Positions 1 through 8,546 of a stretch of DNA of 64,000 nt are shown piece after piece. The translations under genes were made by a program, and so were the position numbers. Each line of letters starts with the position of its first letter. Within the stretch, counting starts at the first letter, position 1. The notes under the pieces were generated by a model. That model was not told the origin of the DNA. It was given only the letters and a program-made list of their open reading frames with translations, and did no database searches. The stretch covers positions 62,001 to 126,000 of the forward strand of contig NZ_KB899282.1 of assembly GCF_000378145.1 (NCBI RefSeq), given 5' to 3'. This DNA comes from Saccharibacillus kuerlensis DSM 22868 (GTDB taxonomy: Bacteria; Bacillota; Bacilli; Paenibacillales; Paenibacillaceae).

Positions 1-1270
1 CGTGTGCGTTGCCGCTGAACAGGCACGCGCCGTTGGCGAACTCCGATTTGTTGGCGATCTCGATCGCTTCTTTTAAGTTTTTGACCCGAATAACCGACAA
101 TACCGGTGCGAAAATCTCATCTTTCCAGATCGTCATCTCCGGCGTGACTTCTTCGAAGATCGTCGGACCGATAAAGTAGCCGTCGTCGGACATTCTCTCG
201 CGGCCGTCAGTAAGCAGCTTTGCTCCTTCTTCGATTCCCTTTTCGATATAGGAAAGGGTGCGCTGCTTGTTCTCCTCACGAATGACCGGACCAAGGAACA
301 CGCCGTCATCCAGCCCGTTACCCATCTTCACGCCGAGAGTCTTCTCTTTCAGCTTAGCGATAAACTCGTCCGCAATGCCTTCTTCAACCGTCACGACCGC
401 ACACGCCATGCAGCGCTCGCCCGCCGAACCGAATGCTGCCGATACGACATTGGTGATTGTGTCTTCGAGATTTGCATCGTTCAGTACGATTGTATGGTTT
501 TTCGCACCTGTCAGTGCCTGGACTCTTTTGAGGTTTTCGCTGCCTTTTTTGTATACGTATTCGCCGACCGGCTTGGAGCCGACAAACGAGATCGCTTTGA
601 TTTCCGGATGTTCCAGAACGCCGTTCACGACATCATGCGCACCGTATACGATATTGAATACACCATCCGGCAGGCCTGCTTCCGTGAACAGTTCCGCCAG
701 TTTTTCAGTCAGCAGCGGTGTCCGTTCGGATGGCTTCAGGATAAACGAGTTGCCAAGAGAAATGGCCATCGGGAACATCCAGCACGGCACCATCATCGGG
801 AAGTTGAATGGAGCGATACCGCCTACGACACCGATCGGGTAGCGATAATTTGCCGCTTCGACGTCTGTTGCGATGGAAGCGAGCGAGTCGCCCATCATCA
901 GGGAAGGCGTACCGGCCGCAAACTCGACGTTTTCAATACCGCGCTGTACTTCGCCGGAAGCTTCACTGAGACTCTTGCCGTTCTCGATCGTAATCAGGCG
1001 GGCCAGCTCATCTTTGTGTTTGGTGAGCAGCTGCTGATAGTTGAACAAAATGCGGGCGCGCCGCGGAACGGCAACCTTCTTCCACTTCTCATATGCCGCC
1101 TGTGCCACTTCGGCCGCATACTCAACGTCTTCACGGGTCGACAGCGGCACTTGGCAGATCAACTCTTTTGTAGCCGGATTGTAAACGTCTTCATATTGAG
1201 TTGTATGGCTTTCTACCCATTTACCGCCGATATAGTTTTTCAACTTTCTTACAGTGGTCATAGTGGACAT
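1..1270 (-). CDS. iolA: Methylmalonate-semialdehyde dehydrogenase (partial, 3' end outside window)
   Basis: NAD-dependent, CoA-acylating aldehyde dehydrogenase that turns malonate semialdehyde into acetyl-CoA in the last step of inositol breakdown (family knowledge). The visible ~423 residues follow the ALDH fold: [18 protein letters not shown] cofactor loop, [16 protein letters not shown], and the catalytic cysteine in [11 protein letters not shown]. The C-terminus runs off the left edge. The start at 1270 lies just after a GAGAGGAG site; a second ATG at 1261 is possible. A promoter and tandem IolR boxes lie upstream and iolR is divergent, as in Bacillus subtilis. Further iol genes (B, C, D) may continue beyond the window on this strand. 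Confidence 0.95.
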   Translation of the reverse strand, partial: MSTMTTVRKLKNYIGGKWVESHTTQYEDVYNPATKELICQVPLSTREDVEYAAEVAQAAYEKWKKVAVPRRARILFNYQQLLTKHKDELARLITIENGKSLSEASGEVQRGIENVEFAAGTPSLMMGDSLASIATDVEAANYRYPIGVVGGIAPFNFPMMVPCWMFPMAISLGNSFILKPSERTPLLTEKLAELFTEAGLPDGVFNIVYGAHDVVNGVLEHPEIKAISFVGSKPVGEYVYKKGSENLKRVQALTGAKNHTIVLNDANLEDTITNVVSAAFGSAGERCMACAVVTVEEGIADEFIAKLKEKTLGVKMGNGLDDGVFLGPVIREENKQRTLSYIEKGIEEGAKLLTDGRERMSDDGYFIGPTIFEEVTPEMTIWKDEIFAPVLSVIRVKNLKEAIEIANKSEFANGACLFSGNAH

Positions 1271-1326
1271 ATTCGGTCTCCTCTCACAGTCGCTCCCGAC
1301 GCAGCCTGCTCGCCGAAGTCGCTGTC

Positions 1327-1348
1327 ACGTTTGATCATATTTTGGTTA
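1327..1348 (+). promoter_or_regulatory. Tandem IolR-type operator at iolA
   Basis: Two adjacent 11-bp boxes, ACGTTTGATCA then TATTTTGGTTA, each match 10 of 11 positions of the reverse complement of the published IolR consensus WRAYCAADARD. They lie just downstream of the predicted iolA -10 element, where a repressor would block transcription. The same head-to-tail, one-helical-turn arrangement recurs at 1591, 8255 and 8391. Confidence 0.65.
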
Positions 1349-1355
1349 TGTTTTT

Positions 1356-1384
1356 ATGATATATAAACAAAACATACTCGTCAA
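1356..1384 (-). promoter_or_regulatory. iolA promoter
   Basis: On the minus strand TTGACG (1379-1384) is followed after exactly 17 bp by TATCAT (1356-1361), a good sigma-A promoter pointing into iolA. The IolR-type boxes at 1327-1348 overlie the expected start of transcription. The rest of the 1271-1653 gap is AT-rich divergent promoter DNA with no open frame of note. Confidence 0.65.
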
Positions 1385-1590
1385 CCCCAAATGAACAGAT
1401 AAAATGATCATTTTTATTAAATTTGACTGAAAATAACTTGTGAAAGGGCTAAGAATTAATCATAACTTTTTCAGATAAAGCTTTTTATTTCTTTTCTCAA
1501 CCAATTTGAATCCGTTGTTATTTTATACAAACTCCCTTTTCTTCTTTTATGAAATCTAAAAAATGATCGTGTTCTGGTTATTTTTAATTA

Positions 1591-1612
1591 ACTATTGATT
1601 AACTTTTGGATA
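1591..1612 (+). promoter_or_regulatory. Tandem IolR-type operator at iolR
   Basis: ACTATTGATTA (11 of 11 to the reversed IolR consensus) is followed directly by ACTTTTGGATA (10 of 11). The pair ends about 40 bp before the iolR start codon, so it is well placed for autorepression. I could not identify a convincing -35/-10 pair for iolR. Confidence 0.65.
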
Positions 1613-1653
1613 TCAATTATAATTTTGCGTATCAAACCTACAGGAGAATGCCT

Positions 1654-2403
1654 ATGAAAGCCAGACGACTCCAGGATATTGAAGAATATATTCACACCCG
1701 TAAAAATGTGACGCTGGATGAGCTGTGTTTGACATTCGACGTTTCTAAAAACACGATCCGCCGCGATATTAACCAGATCCTGCAGAAAGGCTCGATCGAA
1801 AAGGTATACGGAGGCGTTGTGTCTGCCACGGAACTGGTTCCTTTTGAAAATCGCAATATCAAACACCAAGATGAGAAGGCGGAAATTGGGCGCTTGGCTG
1901 CCGGGTACGTCGAAGAAAACGATTTGATTTTTATCGATTCCGGAACGACAACCTGCAATATGATTGATTTTCTCGACCCGGATAAACATCTGACTATTTT
2001 GACGAACAGTCTTGATGTCATCAACGGGGCGGCCGGTATGCCAAATGTGGATCTGCTGGTTCTGGGCAGCACGTACAAACGCAAGACGCGCTCATTCGTC
2101 GGTGTCGATGACGTGCGAGCGCTGGAGAAATACAATGTGAACAAAGCTTTTATGTCCGCAACCGGTGTCAGTCTTGTGCATGGTCTAACCAATTCTGACC
2201 TGCTGGAATACGAGATTAAGAAATCAATCGCCGGACGGGCGGAGAAGCTGTTTCTGCTGGCAGACGCTAGTAAGTTCGGCCGCTCGACACTGCTGACCTA
2301 TGCTTCTTTCCCCGATATTAATGTGCTGGTCACGTCTCGGGAGCTGCCGGAAGAGTATCTGCAAGCCTGCCGGACAAATGGGATTTTGCTGCGGCAGGTA
2401 TAG
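1654..2403 (+). CDS. iolR: DeoR-family repressor of inositol catabolism
   Basis: 249-residue DeoR-type transcription factor. Residues ~4-55 form the winged helix-turn-helix (SKNTIRRDINQI recognition helix, then the KVYGGV wing); residues ~75-235 are the DeoR sensor domain with the FIDSGTTT sugar-phosphate loop. In Bacillus IolR is released by 2-deoxy-5-keto-gluconate-6-phosphate. Start chosen at 1654 because AGGAG at 1642-1646 gives 7-nt spacing; an upstream in-frame ATG has no ribosome site. Length equals B. subtilis IolR, the gene is divergent from iolA, and matching boxes occur at every iol promoter here. Confidence 0.9.
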   Translation: MKARRLQDIEEYIHTRKNVTLDELCLTFDVSKNTIRRDINQILQKGSIEKVYGGVVSATELVPFENRNIKHQDEKAEIGRLAAGYVEENDLIFIDSGTTTCNMIDFLDPDKHLTILTNSLDVINGAAGMPNVDLLVLGSTYKRKTRSFVGVDDVRALEKYNVNKAFMSATGVSLVHGLTNSDLLEYEIKKSIAGRAEKLFLLADASKFGRSTLLTYASFPDINVLVTSRELPEEYLQACRTNGILLRQV

Positions 2404-2566
2404 GCAGGAAACGGTCTGCATCCGCTGGTGCAGATGTAAGCAGGAGAACGATCTGTATTTACTGCGAGCTGACACGAGATGATACGATCCGCTTCGATCC
2501 TGTTGACCGCGATTGATTGCTATTCAATTTATTTCAGCCTACATCTAAAATCAGGAGGAAACTGCC

Positions 2567-2956
2567 ATGCCATTATTGCGTTTTGACGTTCGTGAGGGAC
2601 GCAGTCCCGAAGAGTTGAAGAAGCTGCTGGACGCTGCCCATGAAGCGATGGTAGAAGCCTTCGATGTTCCCGCTTCCGACCGCTATCAGATTGTGCATCA
2701 GCATCCGGCTCATGAGCTGATCATCGAAGACACCGGTCTCGGCTACCCGCGAACCCGGGACATCGTGATCATCAGTGTCGTCAGCAAGACCCGCACTCCA
2801 GAGCAAAAAAAGCGTCTGTATGCGCTTCTCGCCCAGCGGCTCGAACAGGACTGCGGCATCGCCCCGACCGACCTGATGGTCTCGATTGTTGAGAACGGCG
2901 AGGCGGATTGGAGCTTCGGATTAGGGAAAGCTCAGTTTCTTGAGGGATTGCTGTAA
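2567..2956 (+). CDS. Tautomerase superfamily protein
   Basis: 129 residues beginning Met-Pro-Leu-Leu-Arg-Phe, so after Met removal it exposes the N-terminal proline that is the catalytic base of the 4-oxalocrotonate tautomerase superfamily. The length (two beta-alpha-beta units) fits the tautomerase_2 type rather than the ~62-residue 4-OT monomer. AGGAGG at 2553-2558 gives 8-nt spacing. It follows iolR by 163 bp and may be co-transcribed, sitting where B. subtilis has iolS. A role in keto-enol chemistry of inositol intermediates is only a guess; the substrate is unknown. Confidence 0.75.
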   Translation: MPLLRFDVREGRSPEELKKLLDAAHEAMVEAFDVPASDRYQIVHQHPAHELIIEDTGLGYPRTRDIVIISVVSKTRTPEQKKRLYALLAQRLEQDCGIAPTDLMVSIVENGEADWSFGLGKAQFLEGLL

Positions 2957-2964
2957 GGAAAAAA

Positions 2965-3051
2965 AGTAAGAAGTGATACCGTAATGAGAATAGTTGCTGT
3001 AGTTGGAAGAGTGTCTGTAGTAAGAAGTGATACTTCAGTCAGAAGTGCTAC
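2965..3051 (+). repeat. Short dispersed repeats after the tautomerase gene
   Basis: The 15-mer AGTAAGAAGTGATAC occurs at 2965-2979 and 3019-3033, with a variant AGTCAGAAGTGCTAC at 3037-3051. Together with the terminator, hexamer array, hairpin cluster and degenerate 15-mers further on, it shows that the 776-bp gap 2957-3732 is almost entirely repeat-derived. Confidence 0.6.
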
Positions 3052-3070
3052 TATATTAATAAGTAACTTA

Positions 3071-3113
3071 AAAGAGATGTCGTCTGCTTATCAAGCAAGC
3101 GGCATCTCTTTTT
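3071..3113 (+). terminator. Rho-independent terminator (iolR-tautomerase)
   Basis: An imperfect stem of AAAGAGATGTCG-TCTGCTT against AAGCA-AGCGGCATCTCTTT with an ATC loop, ending in a T-run at 3109-3113. Confidence 0.8.
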
Positions 3114-3194
3114 GATGAGGGAAGGCATGCAGAGAAGACGTGCAGTGAGAGTGCAGCGGGAAACCGCTAACGGATCGCCTAAAGCGAAAGTATC

Positions 3195-3246
3195 GGTTCA
3201 GGTTCAGGCTCAGGTTCAGGTTCAGGTTCAGGTTCAGGTTCAGGTT
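3195..3246 (+). repeat. GGTTCA hexanucleotide tandem repeat
   Basis: Eight consecutive hexamers from 3195 (seven GGTTCA and one GGCTCA at 3207-3212), then a partial GGTT. It lies directly before the hairpin cluster and in no convincing gene. Such a perfect short repeat is prone to length change by slippage. Confidence 0.9.
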
Positions 3247-3434
3247 GAAATAAGTGCACCCATACACCTATTTTGAATCAAAAAGCGTTTTTCAAACAAA
3301 TAAGTGCTCAGATACACTTAAATGAAAGGTTTGAACGTGTTTTCTCTTTAGTTGCTCAAAATAGATGTACTCCTGCACTTATTTGCTCATTTACGTACGA
3401 GTTGCCGCAAATAGCTGCAGCAGCGCACTTATTT
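3247..3434 (+). repeat. Array of four related palindromic hairpin repeats (cluster A)
   Basis: Four imperfect palindromes of the form AAATAAGTG-n8-CACTTATTT begin near 3248, 3298, 3358 and 3409, i.e. at spacings of 50, 60 and 51 bp. The first two open with AAATAAGTGC, the last two with AAATAG.TG and close with GCACTTATTT. A matching four-unit array with spacings 51, 60 and 50 is at 25043-25230. A 61-codon frame here (3273-3458) is probably a by-product of the repeats. Confidence 0.8.
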
Positions 3435-3491
3435 TTCAAAGCTCAAGTCGATCCGTAATTTGCGTATACCCTACCCTGTAACCTGACATAC

Positions 3492-3535
3492 ACAAAAACA
3501 GCCCGCTAACGAATACAAGATCCGTCAGCGGGCTG
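3492..3535 (-). terminator. Terminator of the iolE-T-G-I operon
   Basis: CAGCCCGCTAACG pairs with CGTCAGCGGGCTG (13-bp stem, one mismatch) around an 11-nt loop. On the minus strand the stem is followed by TTTTTG, so it ends transcription after iolI. Confidence 0.85.
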
Positions 3536-3598
3536 AAACTTTTAAAATACTTTTACGAAAACAACACAGGGATCAAATACCGGATTACGCAAAACCAT

Positions 3599-3674
3599 CT
3601 CAGTCCGAGCAGCCTCATTCTAGGAAGTCTTATTCTAAGAAGCTTCATTCTAAAAAGCCTCAGTCCGAGTAATC
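3599..3674 (+). repeat. Degenerate ~15-bp tandem units
   Basis: Five units of 14-16 bp in a row: CTCAGTCCGAGCAGC, CTCATTCTAGGAAGTC, TTATTCTAAGAAGCT, TCATTCTAAAAAGC, CTCAGTCCGAGTAATC. First and last are near-identical and the inner three resemble each other. It lies between the iol terminator and the iolI stop codon; no function is evident. Confidence 0.6.
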
Positions 3675-3732
3675 TTAGTCAGCACAAACTCCGCAGAGCA
3701 GCTTCAGTTCGTACTGTCCCAGATTATCCTGT

Positions 3733-4581
3733 TCAGGTAAGTGCCTTCGCCGGGTAATGCTTCGACACCACTTCGAGCGTCGTTTCCTTGGATTTGCGGA
3801 TTACTTCTTCTGCTTCCAGCTCGTAATATTCCGGACGGAACAGTTCAACGGAGACGGCATCGTCATAACCTTTGCCATGCAGCGTAGATAGGAGGTAATC
3901 CAGATCGATCGCTCCTTGTCCCGGCCATACGCGGTCTTCGTCGGTCAGCAGGCCAATCTGGAAGTCTTCCGTATCGTCGATATGCAGGATGAAGATTTTG
4001 GACCCGTCTGCGCGTTCCAGATCCTCTCTCTTCGATCCCATCGCATGGAAATGGAAGCAGTCCAGCACCAGACCGACGTTGTCCCGGTTTACTTCTTCGA
4101 CAATGTCATAAGCTTCGCCAAACGTATTGATCGTACACTGAGGATGACCGACAAACTCAACCGCAATCCCGATTCCGTAAGGCTTTGCAATATCCGACAA
4201 TTCGCGCAGTACACGGACGCTGCTGGAACGGATCTCCGAGCGCGTAATTTTCTCTTCGGTTACAAGCGGTACGGCGACGACATAGCGGACGCCGAGTTTC
4301 GATCCCCACTCCATCATCTGCTTAAATTCTTCAATAATTTTCGTATATTCTTCTTCACTGCGATTGTTGAAAAAGACCAGCGCATTGAATGCCAGCGGCT
4401 TGATATGATGCGATTCAAAATAGGACGCCAGATCTTCGATCGAATGGTTCTCCAAATATTCCGGCAGCTTGTCCATCGTCCGAATCTCGATATAGTCATA
4501 GCCGTGTTTTTCGCACAACTCCAGATCTTTGACCAGATTCGAGTTGTTCAGTGTCGTCGCCTGGTTGAAGCATAATTTCAT
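3733..4581 (-). CDS. iolI: Inosose isomerase (2-keto-myo-inositol isomerase)
   Basis: 282-residue TIM-barrel sugar isomerase of the AP-endonuclease-2/IolI family, interconverting 2-keto-myo-inositol and 1-keto-D-chiro-inositol so that other inositol stereoisomers can enter the pathway (family knowledge). It opens MKLCFNQATTLNNSNL and carries the metal-site stretches AVEFVGHPQCT, LVLDCFHFHAMGS, HIDDTEDF and VSVELFRPEYY; I recognise it as close to B. subtilis IolI. Start taken at 4581, with a GGCGGG site 7 nt upstream; ATG 4587 is the alternative. Last gene of the leftward iolE-T-G-I operon. Confidence 0.93.
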   Translation of the reverse strand: MKLCFNQATTLNNSNLVKDLELCEKHGYDYIEIRTMDKLPEYLENHSIEDLASYFESHHIKPLAFNALVFFNNRSEEEYTKIIEEFKQMMEWGSKLGVRYVVAVPLVTEEKITRSEIRSSSVRVLRELSDIAKPYGIGIAVEFVGHPQCTINTFGEAYDIVEEVNRDNVGLVLDCFHFHAMGSKREDLERADGSKIFILHIDDTEDFQIGLLTDEDRVWPGQGAIDLDYLLSTLHGKGYDDAVSVELFRPEYYELEAEEVIRKSKETTLEVVSKHYPAKALT

Positions 4582-4719
4582 CGTCATTCCCGCCTTTTCG
4601 TTAAAGTAGGATCGCTCACTTGAAAACACTTCTTCAAAAGCTCTTCGTATGCCGGATTTAGGTTTTGCATTTAATCGGGCTTGTACTGGTTAGGTCTACC
4701 GCCAAAGCGGAAGCCAGGC

Positions 4720-5826
<1,107 letters not shown>

Positions 5827-7284
5827 TTACTTCAGCGTTTGATTAGGTGCGGCAGCCGGTTTGGCGGTATACGGCTTTTCCTGTACCGCTTCTTCAACCG
5901 GGCCGCGGCCGTGATTGCGAAAGTTTTCTTCCAGCTGTTCCAAAGTTAAATCTTTCGTTTCCGGCAGACACAATTTGACGAAAGTGATAGCACCGAGTCC
6001 GAGAGCCGCGAAAATATAGAAGGTTGCCGACAAACCCATTCCTGCAAGCAGCACCGGGAACAGCAGACCGACCATAAAGTTGACCATCCAGAGGAAAAAT
6101 ACGGTCGTTCCCATGCCTATGCCGCGCAGGCGGAGAGGGAAGATCTCAGACAGCATCAGCCAGGTCACCGGCGAGATCGCCCCCTGTTGGAAAGCCAGGA
6201 AAGTAACAGTCAGCGACAAGACGATATAAGGCAGAATTTCTGTACCCTGAAGCATGGAAGACATGAAGCCGATCAGCAGCAGCGAACACGTTGTACCGAT
6301 CAGTCCGGTAATCAGCATCGGACGACGTCCGACACGACCGAGCAGCCAGATGCCGACAAAGGTTGCAAGTACCGAAATGACACCGTTTGCAATGTTACCG
6401 ATCAAAGCTGCTTGAGTCGCAAATCCGGCGTCTTTCAAAATTTCCGTACCATAATACATGATGGAGTTTACGCCGGTAATCTGCTGTACGATCGCGATCC
6501 CGATACCGATCAGTACAATCCGGCGGATCCATGGAGTCGAAAGGTCTTTGAAGCTGGCTTTCTTCAGTCCACGCTCTTTCAATACGGTTGTCTCAATCTG
6601 CATCAATTCTTCCTGCGCTTCGCCTTCGCTGCGCATCTTGCGAAGTACGCCGAGCGCGTCGTTCGTCCGGTCTTTCGAAACCAGCCAACGCGGACTTTCC
6701 GGTACGCGGAACATTCCGATAAAGAGGCAGATCGCCGGCAGTGCCGCGATAACGAGCATATAACGCCAAACATGCGGATAATCACCCATAAACGAACCCA
6801 GAATCGCATTGATTACAAAAGCCGCCAATTGGCCGCTGACGATCATCAGCTCGTTACGAGTTACGATACCGCCCCGCTGGTTGGCCGGTGATACTTCAGC
6901 CAGGTAAGACGGCACGGTTACAGAAGCGCCGCCGACTGCAATGCCCAACATGAAGCGTGCAGCAATCATGATCTCCATACTCGGAGCCAAAGTACAGCCC
7001 AGCGTTGCGAAGAAGAAGAGAATCGACAGATACATAATATTCGTGCGGCGGCCGTGACGATCGGACAAGCGCCCGCCGAATACCGCGCCGAGTGCGGCAC
7101 CCAGCAGCAATGAAGCGGAGACCATGCCCTGCCCCAGTGCCGTCAGATTCAACTGGCTGGGATCGGACATATAAGGAAGCGCGCCGTTGATGACCCCGGT
7201 ATCATAACCGAATAACAGACCTCCCAGAGTCGAAATCATGATCACTTTGGTCAGAAAAGACTTTTGAGCCGTGCCGTTTTGCAT
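5827..7284 (-). CDS. iolT: Myo-inositol:H+ symporter, MFS sugar porter
   Basis: About 485-residue, 12-helix major-facilitator sugar porter. Visible family signatures: [16 protein letters not shown] in helix 1, [11 protein letters not shown] in loop 2-3, [10 protein letters not shown] before the central loop, [13 protein letters not shown] in helix 7, GRVGRR in loop 8-9 and [13 protein letters not shown] after helix 12. The match to the IolT type and the place between iolE and iolG point to inositol uptake. The SD GAGAGG fits ATG 7284 (8 nt) better than ATG 7290 (2 nt). Confidence 0.92.
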   Translation of the reverse strand: MQNGTAQKSFLTKVIMISTLGGLLFGYDTGVINGALPYMSDPSQLNLTALGQGMVSASLLLGAALGAVFGGRLSDRHGRRTNIMYLSILFFFATLGCTLAPSMEIMIAARFMLGIAVGGASVTVPSYLAEVSPANQRGGIVTRNELMIVSGQLAAFVINAILGSFMGDYPHVWRYMLVIAALPAICLFIGMFRVPESPRWLVSKDRTNDALGVLRKMRSEGEAQEELMQIETTVLKERGLKKASFKDLSTPWIRRIVLIGIGIAIVQQITGVNSIMYYGTEILKDAGFATQAALIGNIANGVISVLATFVGIWLLGRVGRRPMLITGLIGTTCSLLLIGFMSSMLQGTEILPYIVLSLTVTFLAFQQGAISPVTWLMLSEIFPLRLRGIGMGTTVFFLWMVNFMVGLLFPVLLAGMGLSATFYIFAALGLGAITFVKLCLPETKDLTLEQLEENFRNHGRGPVEEAVQEKPYTAKPAAAPNQTLK

Positions 7285-7300
7285 ATCCATCGCCTCTCTT

Positions 7301-8206
7301 TCAAGTCTGTATTGGAGTTTGCGTCAGCAGTGTTTCATTAATATAGCGGCGTGCCATCAAAGCATATTCAAGCGGATGCGCCACATCGGGGTCCTGCTCG
7401 GCCTCAACGACAATCCAACCTGTGTAACCGCTATCAGTAAGGAAATTGTAGACTTCTTTAAAATTGATGCAGCCGTCGCCGGGTACTGTGAACATGCCGC
7501 TTAGGAAAGACTGCATGAAAGACTTTCCGCCGCTTCGGCAGTCATCAAGTACAGTACGGCGTGCATCCTTGAAGTGAACATGGCCGATGCGCTCGATATG
7601 TTTGCGTAAAATGGTCATATAGTCGCCGTCCGATACGAAGATATGTCCCGTATCATATAGCAGCTGTACATTAGACGGGTCGGTTCCGGCCATCAGTCGA
7701 TCCACCTCTTCGGCGGTCTGTATGCCTGTTCCCATATGATGATGGTAGACCAAGCGAAGGCCATACTCCTGTGCAATGCTGCCCAATTCGTTTAATCCCC
7801 GGCACAGAACGTCCCACTCCGAATCGCTGAAATGCGGTTTCTCCGTAAAGACGCTGCAGTCCAAACCTTGAACGCTTCCCGTTTGTTCGGAAACGACGAT
7901 AACATCGGCCTTCACTTCCTGCAAATATCGACATTGTGCCCGGAACGGGCCGATTGAGCGATCAAGTCCGTCGCGTATGATGAAGCTGCTGAACCACTGA
8001 CCGGCTATACGCAGCTTACGCAGCTCCAACTCTTTGTTCAAGATATGAGCTTCCGGAAAAAAACCGCCTACTTCGGTTCCTTCGAAACCGGCTACGACAA
8101 TATCGCTAAGCAGATGCTGCAGCGTATTGCCTGCTCCAATCTCGGGTATGTCATCGTTACGCCACCCGATTGGCGCAATGCCCCAGGCAATGTGTTGTTC
8201 GCTCAT
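7301..8206 (-). CDS. iolE: Inosose dehydratase (2-keto-myo-inositol dehydratase)
   Basis: 301-residue TIM-barrel enzyme that dehydrates 2-keto-myo-inositol to 3D-trihydroxycyclohexane-1,2-dione, the second catabolic step. It is strongly IolE-like: [19 protein letters not shown] near the N-terminus, then [42 protein letters not shown] and IVVEAEQDP, which include the metal-binding Glu, Asp, His and Glu. First gene of the leftward operon, behind a promoter with cre and IolR-type sites at 8255-8317. Only 16 bp separate it from iolT, so the two are surely co-transcribed. Confidence 0.95.
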   Translation of the reverse strand: MSEQHIAWGIAPIGWRNDDIPEIGAGNTLQHLLSDIVVAGFEGTEVGGFFPEAHILNKELELRKLRIAGQWFSSFIIRDGLDRSIGPFRAQCRYLQEVKADVIVVSEQTGSVQGLDCSVFTEKPHFSDSEWDVLCRGLNELGSIAQEYGLRLVYHHHMGTGIQTAEEVDRLMAGTDPSNVQLLYDTGHIFVSDGDYMTILRKHIERIGHVHFKDARRTVLDDCRSGGKSFMQSFLSGMFTVPGDGCINFKEVYNFLTDSGYTGWIVVEAEQDPDVAHPLEYALMARRYINETLLTQTPIQT

Positions 8207-8254
8207 GACCTTTCCCCTTTACATTAAATTAAGTACGAATTGTTCTTTCGATGA

Positions 8255-8276
8255 TGTATTGATTAACTTTTGATCA
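8255..8276 (+). promoter_or_regulatory. Tandem IolR-type operator at iolE
   Basis: TGTATTGATTA (10 of 11) followed directly by ACTTTTGATCA (11 of 11 to the reversed IolR consensus). It sits immediately downstream of the iolE operon -10 element, over the probable start region. Confidence 0.7.
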
Positions 8277-8288
8277 CTATGTGATTAT

Positions 8289-8317
8289 ATAGTAATTCTA
8301 AAAGCGCTTACAGTCAA
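8289..8317 (-). promoter_or_regulatory. iolE operon promoter with internal cre site
   Basis: On the minus strand TTGACT (8312-8317) and TACTAT (8289-8294) are 17 bp apart; TATAAT just beyond (8284-8289) is an alternative -10. The spacer holds TAAAAGCGCTTACA (plus strand 8299-8312), which matches 13 of 14 positions of the CcpA cre consensus TGWAANCGNTNWCA. Glucose repression by CcpA and inducer control by IolR would therefore meet at this promoter. Confidence 0.7.
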
Positions 8318-8390
8318 CTTATTTCTCAAAAATTTAATATCCTTCTATGAAAAAGGAAAAAACATCGTGTGACGATTCATTAATGATTAT

Positions 8391-8412
8391 ATTATTGGTT
8401 AACTTTTGGTTA
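8391..8412 (+). promoter_or_regulatory. Upstream tandem IolR-type operator
   Basis: ATTATTGGTTA then ACTTTTGGTTA, both 11 of 11 to the reversed IolR consensus: the best pair in the window. It lies 136 bp from the iolE pair and about 135 bp before the protease start at 8547. It may serve DNA looping at iolE or control the protease gene. Confidence 0.65.
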
Positions 8413-8546
8413 ATTTATAAGAGTTAAAATGTTTCGCAAAATCTTTTTGTGCATCTTCAAAAAAACCCTAATTTCTCTTCCGTTCCTGCCGATATATTAA
8501 ATTAATCCGTGTTGTCGGATTTAAGACTAGGGAGGTTATGCACACC

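Noticed and set aside
494-1366. Long plus-strand frame opposite iolA
   Set aside because: Antisense shadow of a clear dehydrogenase; composition and lack of a ribosome site speak against a gene.
3195-3246. GGTTCA array as part of a coding repeat protein
   Set aside because: No frame with a start and ribosome site spans it.
3247-3434. Hairpin cluster A (and B at 25043) as a CRISPR array
   Set aside because: Units are imperfect palindromes that differ from each other, spacers show weak homology between arrays, and no cas gene is near.
3273-3458. 61-codon frame inside cluster A
   Set aside because: It runs through the hairpin repeats and has no ribosome site; probably a by-product.
8284-8317. 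TATAAT at 8284-8289 with TTGACT at 8312-8317 as the iolE promoter
   Set aside because: The spacing is 22 bp; TACTAT at 8289-8294 gives the normal 17 bp, so I used that and kept TATAAT only as an alternative.
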